Both the position numbers and the translations under genes were made by a program. Positions 1 to 4,853 of a stretch of DNA of 7,962 bases are shown here, piece after piece. The DNA lies in NCBI GenBank assembly GCA_964373925.1, contig CAYJWS010000055.1, positions 1-7,962 on the forward strand. Reading direction: 5' to 3'. The notes under the pieces were generated by a model. The model was given only the letters and a program-made list of their open reading frames with translations, did not search any database and was not told the origin of the DNA. Positions within the stretch are counted from its first letter, which is position 1; each line of letters starts with the position of its first letter. The DNA comes from CAYJWS01 sp964373925 (GTDB taxonomy: Bacteria; Patescibacteriota; Patescibacteriia; Buchananbacterales; GWA2-38-13).

Positions 1-176
1 TGATCCAGAATCTCTTTTGGGCGACGGGCTATAACGTTGTTGCCATTCCGCTTGCCGCCGGAGTACTCGCATCCAAAGGCATCATACTTCAACCGTGGCT
101 CGCGGCCGTGCTCATGTCGGTCAGTACCGTAATCGTTGCCTTCAACGCGGTGCTGTTGCGGAAGCAGAAAATCTGA
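1..176 (+). CDS. Copper-translocating P-type ATPase, C-terminal end (partial)
   Basis: This is the 3' end of a gene that begins before the window. From base 3 it reads 57 codons to a TGA at 174-176. The peptide opens with IQNLFWATGYNVVAIPLAAG and continues with MSVST followed by NA six residues later, then ends in a short basic tail (RKQKI). These are the last two transmembrane helices of P1B heavy-metal ATPases: the YN and P residues belong to helix 7 and the MSxST...NA motif to helix 8. From memory, MSxST fits the CopB-like (P1B-3) branch better than the CopA branch, which usually has M..SS; this subtype is less certain than the family. Such pumps export copper ions across the cytoplasmic membrane using ATP. 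The phosphorylation, ATP-binding and CPx/CPH motifs lie outside the window. The next gene starts one base after the stop, so cotranscription is likely. Confidence 0.9.
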   Translation, partial: IQNLFWATGYNVVAIPLAAGVLASKGIILQPWLAAVLMSVSTVIVAFNAVLLRKQKI

Positions 177-177
177 T

Positions 178-660
178 ATGGAGCCCATCATCCAAGAAAA
201 AAATATCCGCAAAATATTTATCATCAGCGTATTGCTTAAGGGGTCAAACGCTATCCTTGAAATTATAGGAGGTATTCTTTTTCTCTTTACGGGCGCGGTA
301 ACAAACATTGTTCAATTCCTTGTTCGGGGTGAATTAATCGAAGATCCCACCGACCTTGTCGCAAACTTTATTCAACATTATGTGCCGTATTTTTCCGAAC
401 ACGCACAGTTGTTTGCCTCCTTCTACCTTTTAAGCCATGGGGTCATCAAAATATTCTTGGTGATTGGTCTTTTGAGAAATAAGCTATGGGCATATCCATC
501 GGCCATCGTTGTTTTCTTTCTGTTCATCGCGTATCAGCTCTATCGGTTTACCTATACTCACTCGTTCTTTCTCATTCTCCTCTCTATCTTTGATCTTGTA
601 GTGATTTGGCTCACATGGCACGAATATAAGCTCGTAAAAAAGAATCAAATAATCGTATGA
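178..660 (+). CDS. DUF2127 family membrane protein
   Basis: A 160-residue integral membrane protein of unknown function that fits the DUF2127 family. Family-like features are RKIFIISVLLKG at residues 11-22, LEIIGG at 27-32, YLLSHGVIKIFLVIGLLRNK at 83-102, LWAYP at 103-107, YQLYR at 119-123, FDL at 138-140 and a closing TWHEY at 146-150. About four hydrophobic segments are visible (roughly 12-38, 82-100, 105-121 and 128-147). I chose the ATG at 178, one base after the ATPase stop, because the same frame can be opened to 136 but only inside ATPase codons and with a Cys/Arg-rich stretch unlike the family. No clear Shine-Dalgarno is present, so translation probably depends on ribosomes finishing the ATPase. 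Its stop overlaps the next start as ATGA. A part in metal handling is inferred only from position. Confidence 0.85.
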   Translation: MEPIIQEKNIRKIFIISVLLKGSNAILEIIGGILFLFTGAVTNIVQFLVRGELIEDPTDLVANFIQHYVPYFSEHAQLFASFYLLSHGVIKIFLVIGLLRNKLWAYPSAIVVFFLFIAYQLYRFTYTHSFFLILLSIFDLVVIWLTWHEYKLVKKNQIIV

Positions 661-1028
661 ACTCAGATCGTCTTAAAAATATATTCCTGCTTTCTCTACC
701 ATTATTTATCGTGCATGCGTTTGAGGAATACAGCACTGGACTTCTCGATCTCGATCCTCTCTTTCGTTGGATAACAGCGCACAATTTGCCTACAGTCACT
801 CTGTACTGGATTGAGCAAATAGCGTTGGTAGCACTTTTAATATGGGCTATCTACCGGCCGAACAGATGGCTTGTGATCTTTATTGGTTTATTTTTTATTT
901 TTGAAATGACCCACATCATTCCTACTTTGCGTCATATGTCCTACTATCCCGGCCTTGTAACTGCTCTCCTCTTACTAACATTGGGATTCCAGTATTGGAG
1001 GGAGCTGTTAAAAGCGCAGAAAATTTAG
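657..1028 (+). CDS. HXXEE domain-containing small membrane protein
   Basis: A 123-residue membrane protein. It carries the motif that names the HXXEE family: H20-A-F-E23-E24 at the end of the first hydrophobic helix. A second conserved-looking patch, EMTH at 83-86 and YYPGLVTAL at 96-104, fits the C-terminal half of that family. Hydrophobic segments are about 8-20, 52-66, 70-85 and 98-112. The function of the family is not known. The acidic and His residues sit in or beside membrane helices, which would suit metal binding or catalysis within the membrane, but this is inference. The ATG overlaps the previous stop by four bases (ATGA), which suggests translational coupling, and no Shine-Dalgarno is visible. 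It stops with TAG, 19 bases before the next gene. Confidence 0.75.
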   Translation: MNSDRLKNIFLLSLPLFIVHAFEEYSTGLLDLDPLFRWITAHNLPTVTLYWIEQIALVALLIWAIYRPNRWLVIFIGLFFIFEMTHIIPTLRHMSYYPGLVTALLLLTLGFQYWRELLKAQKI

Positions 1029-1047
1029 TAAAATTAACAACATCACT

Positions 1048-1311
1048 ATGAATAAACTGAACACCATCGCTTTCGCAAATACTTTCGCAATTATTGATTT
1101 AGTTCTGCATCCAATTTTCCACTTCTGGATTTGGATTTCTCCACATTCTTACGAATGGCTTATGAATCTATTTGTTGCGGGGTTGAAGTTAAATGTTACA
1201 AGTTTTGATTCCAGCTTATCGCACATTGTACTTGGAACAGTTCTTGAAGCGACGGTTTTCTGGGTTCTTGGATATTCGGTTGCATCTTTATACAACAGAT
1301 TAAATAAATGA
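1048..1311 (+). CDS. Small two-helix membrane protein (DUF5676-like?)
   Basis: An 87-residue protein with two hydrophobic segments, roughly residues 7-31 and 58-80, joined by a loop containing SPHSYEWLMNLFVAGLKLNV (31-50). It ends LYNRLNK, a tail seen in small DUF5676-type membrane proteins that often accompany metal-transport genes. I am not certain of the family. His21, His25 and His33 lie in or next to the first helix (HPIFHFWIW), which is notable in a metal-resistance setting. It begins 19 bases after the HXXEE gene and ends 29 bases before the next gene, on the same strand, so it is probably part of the same transcript. No Shine-Dalgarno is seen before the ATG. It is likely a real gene: the composition is typical of membrane proteins and it fits the spacing of its neighbours. 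Confidence 0.65.
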   Translation: MNKLNTIAFANTFAIIDLVLHPIFHFWIWISPHSYEWLMNLFVAGLKLNVTSFDSSLSHIVLGTVLEATVFWVLGYSVASLYNRLNK

Positions 1312-1340
1312 ACTTAACGACTGATTATAACTAACGAATT

Positions 1341-2297
1341 ATGTCTATGAATAATAAAATCATTGTAGGAATTATCGGGATCGTCATTGTTGTAGGTATT
1401 GCGTTCATCGCCACCAAGAGTGGCAATAATCCGCAGGTAGTAAACAACGGAGGCGTGTATTGCTCGTCGGACGGTACTTTTACCAGCACAAAACCAATTC
1501 AAAGCCACCGGTCATACTGTTTGAAAACTGATTCTAATGGCAAGACCTATTCGGTAAATGCTCCGAACGAATACTCGTTCTCTATCGTGGATGATCAAGG
1601 CAATACACTCAAGGATTTTGCCATCACTCACACCAAGCCGATGCACGTGATCGTAGTGAGGAAAGACCTTGCATACTTCCAGCACATCCATCCGCAATAT
1701 AATGCAACGACCGGAACCTTTACATTCAAAGACTTAACATTCCCAGCTGACGGGGTATATCGAATCTTTGCTGACTTTGCTCCGGCAGGCGGTCAAAAGG
1801 ACGCTATGGGCATGCCACTTGCAGTCACCATTTCAGAGGACGTTCCAGCGGGTACGGGCGCAAACTACACACCTCAAGCTCTTGGCTCTCTAGAAAAAAC
1901 AAAAACGTTTAATGGCTATCAAGTTGCGCTTTCATCCGATCAGACGCTCATTTCCGGAAAGGAGGTCATGCTTACATTCAAGCTGAAAGAGAACGGGAAA
2001 CCAGTTACTGATCTGGAAGAGTATCTCGGTGCCCTAGGTCATACCGTCGTTCTCCGTGAAGGCACTCTTGATTTCATTCATGCGCACCCTATGGAAGATG
2101 TGAATGCTCCTCAAACAGGAAAAGTAGACTTTATGGTTGATTTCCCCGAGGCCGGAAGATACAAAGTATTCACGCAATTCCAAAGAGCGGGAAAAGTATT
2201 CACGACCGATTTCGTGGTATCGGTGGCACAAGGAGGAAATATGTCTGACATGAATATGCCAGGCATAGATCATTCAAAGATGCAGATGAGTCAGTAA
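1341..2297 (+). CDS. Membrane-anchored extracytoplasmic protein with two His-rich domains and a Met/His tail; putative copper-binding protein
   Basis: A 318-residue protein with one N-terminal membrane segment (about 7-24) and no lipobox or obvious cleavage site, so it is probably anchored outside the membrane. A short region with two cysteines (C41 and C60) follows. Two related beta-rich domains come next, at about 75-165 and 185-295. The first contains MHVIVVRKDL (101-110), FQHIHP (113-118), TFPADGVYRIFADF (133-146) and AG. The second has GHTVVLREG (233-241), FIHAHP (245-250), DFPEAGRYKVFTQF (267-280) and AG. Each thus pairs an HxHP motif with a G-x-Y/R-Y strand, resembling Ig-like envelope proteins found with copper pumps. 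The tail from 301 is rich in Met and His (M301, M304, M306, H311, M314, M316), as in copper-binding peptides. Copper binding is inferred. An ATG two codons later could also be the start. Confidence 0.75.
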   Translation: MSMNNKIIVGIIGIVIVVGIAFIATKSGNNPQVVNNGGVYCSSDGTFTSTKPIQSHRSYCLKTDSNGKTYSVNAPNEYSFSIVDDQGNTLKDFAITHTKPMHVIVVRKDLAYFQHIHPQYNATTGTFTFKDLTFPADGVYRIFADFAPAGGQKDAMGMPLAVTISEDVPAGTGANYTPQALGSLEKTKTFNGYQVALSSDQTLISGKEVMLTFKLKENGKPVTDLEEYLGALGHTVVLREGTLDFIHAHPMEDVNAPQTGKVDFMVDFPEAGRYKVFTQFQRAGKVFTTDFVVSVAQGGNMSDMNMPGIDHSKMQMSQ

Positions 2298-2299
2298 TC

Positions 2300-2983
2300 T
2301 TAAATTTCTACACTTTCAGGCTTGCTCTCTTGAAGTTTGAAGGATGCCTTTATGCGCGATTCTAGGTCTTCAATGCTATGAAAACCGGTGAAGGTGTTGT
2401 CGTCAATAACCAGCGCAGGTAATAATGTATCTTTTATCTTATATATCTGGAGCATAGAATTAACAGCGGAAAGGTCGGTGCTGTAATCGAAGGAATAAAC
2501 GCGGAGCTCTGGATATTTTTCCCGCAAGGCAGTAAGTACCAGGCTTTCCTTTTCGCATTCACTGCAATTTTCCGCAGTGGTATAAAAATATAGTATAAAA
2601 GCCGATTTTACGCCACAGCGAGCGGAAATTTTTTTCATTAATAGATAGTCTTTGATTTGCAGGAGCGAATAATATTTTTTTAGATAAGATACCTCTTCGG
2701 TAGCGCCCAAATTTTCCTGCCCCCATTCCAGTTTTTGCCCAAGCTCGCCAAGCTCCCCTGACAAAACAGAATCAGCGATGTTGTTACAAGAAAGCTCGGA
2801 GAGTAGGGAGAATTGAGTTTCCGAAGACAGAATGTCGATGGCTATTTTATCCTGAATTAATTTCAGCTGGTCGATTTTTTTGTCGCCGAAATAATTGCTT
2901 AAATAAATCGCAGTCATAAAAAGCCCCAGAGTAATTAGAAATACAATTAAATATTTTTTCCAGTCAATATTATTATCATTCAT
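2300..2983 (-). CDS. Membrane-anchored thioredoxin-like protein with CxxC motif
   Basis: A 227-residue protein with a short cytoplasmic head, a membrane helix (about 11-31) and a predicted extracytoplasmic part. Residues 35-125 look helical. The C-terminal region from about 126 resembles a thioredoxin fold: strand SAFILYFYT (127-135), then C140-S-E-C143, a helix, strand RVYSFDYS (161-168), then LLPALVIDD (187-195) with P189 at the place of the cis-proline, then a G-F-H turn and a final helix. CSEC is not one of the common thioredoxin active-site sequences, so the redox role (disulfide exchange or reductase) is inferred. Extra cysteines are C66 and C123. The start ATG is preceded by GGCGG eight bases upstream, the best Shine-Dalgarno candidate, which can be hidden in a long hairpin. 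Its stop lies two bases from the convergent stop of the His-rich protein. Confidence 0.7.
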   Translation of the reverse strand: MNDNNIDWKKYLIVFLITLGLFMTAIYLSNYFGDKKIDQLKLIQDKIAIDILSSETQFSLLSELSCNNIADSVLSGELGELGQKLEWGQENLGATEEVSYLKKYYSLLQIKDYLLMKKISARCGVKSAFILYFYTTAENCSECEKESLVLTALREKYPELRVYSFDYSTDLSAVNSMLQIYKIKDTLLPALVIDDNTFTGFHSIEDLESRIKASFKLQESKPESVEI

Positions 2984-2989
2984 ATGTTT

Positions 2990-3059
2990 ATCCGCCTAAA
3001 TTTTAACAATATATTGTTTTAATCATTTCACTTTATTATTTTTTAAAATTCTGGCGGAT
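2990..3059 (-). promoter_or_regulatory. Long imperfect hairpin covering the ribosome-binding region of the CxxC gene
   Basis: Arms at 2990-3006 and 3043-3059 form a 17-position stem around a 36-base loop. In the minus-strand RNA the arms pair as AUCCGCCAGAAUUUUAA with UUAAAAUUUAGGCGGAU: 15 Watson-Crick pairs, one G-U pair and one A-A mismatch. On the plus strand the G-U position would be A-C, so the structure suits minus-strand RNA better. The 5' arm begins right after the glycosyltransferase stop and the 3' arm contains GGCGG, the likely ribosome-binding site of the CxxC gene. It could lower translation of read-through mRNA or protect an RNA end. There is no U-tract, so it is not a classical terminator. 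Confidence 0.5.
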
Positions 3060-4304
3060 TTATCTCCAGGCAGGAGCTTTAGAGATGACAGTGTTCCAAA
3101 TTGCTTTCAGGATCCAAAGCGGAGCTAGAATAATAAAAACTGGGAAAAAATAAAACATTTCCAGGGAGAGCTTCCATTTACCGTCATACATTCTCCCGCC
3201 GAACATCATGGCAAAAAACACAATCGAATATATTAGCACAACCAAAAAAAGCGATATCTTGGTATTGATAAAAAAAGGATCAAAAGGACTTATTCCGCTC
3301 GCAAAATGAAACCCGACTGCTTGAAAATGGATAAATTTTGAATACAAAAAGTCACTCAGGTTGTAGACAATTTTTCCAAACAAAAATCCTACGGAAAAAA
3401 TAGAAATAATACCAGTAGGCAAAGTAAAGAGAGCAAAATTCCCATATTTTTTCTTAAACAAAACATCTCGGTAATCGAATGTATTATTTATAAAACCGTA
3501 AACCCAGCGCAACCTCTGGCGGTAAAGTTTTTTAATAGTTCCGGGCGTGCTGGTAAAAACATAGGCATCATTGCAATGCGCAATCTTGTAGTTATTTTTT
3601 TGCATGCGATAAGCAATCTCCATATCCTCGGTGTTGTGCGCATGACGATACGGACCCAGGTCATCAAACACTTTTTTGCGGAACACTGTAAGCGGGCCGG
3701 GGGTGACATTGATTGCTCCTAGAAACCCCAGCATTTTCTTCAGGTAAATTCCCATATGGAATTCAACTTTTTGTACTTTTTGAATAACTCCTTCTGGATT
3801 GCTTGCAATAATAGAAGGCGCCACCGCCATAATAGAGGGGTCTTTTTCAAAATAGCTCATCAGGCGAACTAGAGATTCTTTTTCGGCAAATGAATCGGCA
3901 TCCAGACACGCCAAAAAATCAGTTTCAATATGTTCTAGACCCAAATTAAGCGCGGTGTATTTTCCTCCATTTTCTTTGCGGAAAATTTTTATATTTTTTT
4001 GCTTGGTAAGCCTGGAAATAATATTCCAGGTGCCATCCGTGGATCCGTCATCAATAAGAAAAATTTTTATTTTATCTTGCGGGTAATTCAAATCAAGTAA
4101 AGAATGGACTGTTCCTAAAATTGTCTTCTCTTCATTCCAGGAAGGAACAATAATGGTCACGGCTGGATAAGACTCTAGTTTAATTCCGCCGCTCCTAACA
4201 ATAATTTTTTTTCTGTTTTCGAGAAATGTCACCAAGAAAAACACCTGCACATAGACAGACATAAAAATTAAAAAATAAAAAATAATGCTCGGAATCGAGG
4301 CCAC
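3060..4304 (-). CDS. Membrane glycosyltransferase family 2 (processive, PgaC/hyaluronan-synthase-like)
   Basis: A 414-residue family 2 glycosyltransferase. One membrane helix (about 4-28) precedes a cytoplasmic GT-A domain, and about three helices follow (roughly 288-311, 350-370 and 382-403). The motifs are in the expected order: VTIIVPSWNEE (49-59), the nucleotide-sugar site IDDGSTDGT (84-92), NGGKYTALN (112-120), the metal-binding D135-A-D137, TPGPLTVFRK (201-210), the catalytic T225-E226-D227 and Q263-R-L-R-W267. The QxxRW motif marks processive enzymes that both polymerise and help export beta-linked polysaccharides, such as poly-N-acetylglucosamine, cellulose or hyaluronan synthases. 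The sugar cannot be read from the sequence. The start is GTG at 4302-4304: an in-frame TGA lies two codons upstream and the next ATG (residue 15) would cut the first helix. GAGG stands only one base before the GTG, so the start is imperfect. It follows the DUF378 gene by ten bases. Confidence 0.88.
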   Translation of the reverse strand: MASIPSIIFYFLIFMSVYVQVFFLVTFLENRKKIIVRSGGIKLESYPAVTIIVPSWNEEKTILGTVHSLLDLNYPQDKIKIFLIDDGSTDGTWNIISRLTKQKNIKIFRKENGGKYTALNLGLEHIETDFLACLDADSFAEKESLVRLMSYFEKDPSIMAVAPSIIASNPEGVIQKVQKVEFHMGIYLKKMLGFLGAINVTPGPLTVFRKKVFDDLGPYRHAHNTEDMEIAYRMQKNNYKIAHCNDAYVFTSTPGTIKKLYRQRLRWVYGFINNTFDYRDVLFKKKYGNFALFTLPTGIISIFSVGFLFGKIVYNLSDFLYSKFIHFQAVGFHFASGISPFDPFFINTKISLFLVVLIYSIVFFAMMFGGRMYDGKWKLSLEMFYFFPVFIILAPLWILKAIWNTVISKAPAWR

Positions 4305-4314
4305 GCCTCAAGTA

Positions 4315-4614
4315 TTACATATTTCCTCCCATTGTGCCACCGTCGGCAGCAACACAAGCTGCGCAAGCGGCTTTACACTTACTACATTTGCAACCCACTA
4401 GAGACATGACTGCAGCCACGCCTACTAATACATAGACAACACCCTCAAGCACGGGCATAGACCCAAGTAGCCTATAGACGACATTCCAGTCGGCGCCACC
4501 AAAGAGCATGCCAAGACCCACCAAACCCCAATTCAATCCTCCTACAACCAACAACGCCTTAGTGACCTTGCTGACTGTACATCCACTCCAACTGCCACAA
4601 TTTGCACTACACAT
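4315..4614 (-). CDS. DUF378 membrane protein with cysteine-rich ends
   Basis: A 99-residue protein whose centre matches the DUF378 family: KALLVVGGLNWGLVGLGMLF (19-38) is the first helix with the family's GGLNWGLVG signature, and LEGVVYVLVGVAAVMSLVGC (56-75) is the second. The family function is unknown. Unusually, both ends carry cysteines: C2, C6 and C12 before the first helix, and C75, C77, C80, C84 and C87 after the second, within a Lys/Ala stretch (CKCSKCKAACAAC). Eight cysteines in 99 residues suggest metal binding or disulfides; which one depends on the side of the membrane each end faces. The last codons (Gly-Gly-Asn-Met, TAA) include GGAGG just before an ATG that is followed at once by the stop. 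A good extended -10 promoter lies upstream, and the glycosyltransferase follows in the same direction. Confidence 0.8.
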   Translation of the reverse strand: MCSANCGSWSGCTVSKVTKALLVVGGLNWGLVGLGMLFGGADWNVVYRLLGSMPVLEGVVYVLVGVAAVMSLVGCKCSKCKAACAACVAADGGTMGGNM

Positions 4615-4677
4615 ATTATTTTTTAAAATTAATCCCGCTCCTACGACAGTAAGCAGGCTAAATCTACTAATGGAATA

Positions 4678-4686
4678 ATTATATCA
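4678..4686 (-). promoter_or_regulatory. Extended -10 promoter for the DUF378-glycosyltransferase unit
   Basis: Read on the minus strand, TGATATAAT occupies 4686 to 4678: a perfect TATAAT preceded by TGn, the extended -10 form that works with a poor -35. No convincing -35 is seen at 16-18 bases. Transcription would start near 4671 and give a leader of about 57 bases before the DUF378 ATG at 4614. An AGGAG at 4638-4642 lies too far from that ATG (23 bases) to be its ribosome-binding site. Confidence 0.5.
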
Positions 4687-4724
4687 TATTCCTTAAAAAT
4701 GCCATAATGCAAATATTAATAATT

Positions 4725-4739
4725 TCCGCCAGAAGCGGA
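4725..4739. repeat. Short hairpin repeat TCCGC-CAGAA-GCGGA
   Basis: A five-base-pair stem (4725-4729 with 4735-4739) around a CAGAA loop, followed on the plus strand by TCAGCC. The ten-base core TCCGCCAGAA recurs on the minus strand at 3049-3058, just after the glycosyltransferase stop. It resembles small dispersed intergenic repeats. It lies upstream of the DUF378 promoter and no T-tract follows on either strand. Confidence 0.5.
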
Positions 4740-4770
4740 TCAGCCTTTAACTTGTTGAACTTACTTACAA

Positions 4771-4796
4771 CCCCCTAAATCCCCCTTGTCGGGGGG
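4771..4796. repeat. C/G-tract hairpin element
   Basis: CCCCCT occurs twice (4771-4776 and 4781-4786), followed by six G at 4791-4796. The second C-run pairs with the G-run around TTGTC to make a five-base-pair all-GC stem; the first C-run is an alternative partner. It stands in AT-rich surroundings and looks like a dispersed intergenic repeat. Lying 58 bases after the rpoD stop, it could help end or protect that transcript, but no U-tract follows. Confidence 0.45.
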
Positions 4797-4814
4797 ACTT
4801 TACACTACTACACT

Positions 4815-4849
4815 CCTCGCCCTGATAAGGGAGAGGTTGGGAGAGGGTT
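4815..4849 (-). terminator. Hairpin and direct repeat after rpoD; possible transcript end
   Basis: The strand pairs 4815-4823 with 4828-4836 around a GATA/TATC loop: nine positions with a single mismatch, mostly GC. It overlaps a tandem direct repeat, GGGAGAGGTT (4829-4838) followed by GGGAGAGGGTT (4839-4849). On the minus strand the stem begins 18 bases after the rpoD stop, a usual place for a 3' end. No U-run follows, so intrinsic termination is doubtful and RNA-end stabilisation or a repeat element is an equal choice. Confidence 0.35.
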
Positions 4850-4853
4850 GTAT

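Noticed and set aside
174..176. TGA recoding (as in some CPR lineages)
   Set aside because: TGA ends the ATPase, DUF2127, two-helix protein and dnaG genes exactly where the families end, and Trp is encoded by TGG.
136..177. Upstream ATG at 136 for the DUF2127 gene
   Set aside because: The added 14 residues lie wholly inside the end of the ATPase in another frame, are Cys/Arg-rich and do not look like the family; the ATG at 178 fits the family N-terminus and operon spacing.
1326..1331. TATAAC as a -10 box before the His-rich protein gene
   Set aside because: There is no matching -35 box and no exact TGn extension, and the gene is only 29 bases after its neighbour; read-through from the operon explains expression.
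2034..2273. Minus-strand open frame of 79 codons
   Set aside because: It lies inside the His-rich protein gene, shows no recognisable domain and follows the codon pattern of the opposite strand.
3005..3018. Perfect 14-base palindrome AACAATATATTGTT as a regulator operator
   Set aside because: It is AT-only except for one C/G pair, occurs once in the window and overlaps the larger hairpin, so a separate operator is not supported.
4615..4853. A small RNA gene, tRNA or CRISPR array in the largest gap
   Set aside because: No cloverleaf, no regularly spaced repeats and no conserved RNA motif were seen; only the promoter and short hairpin or repeat elements are supported.
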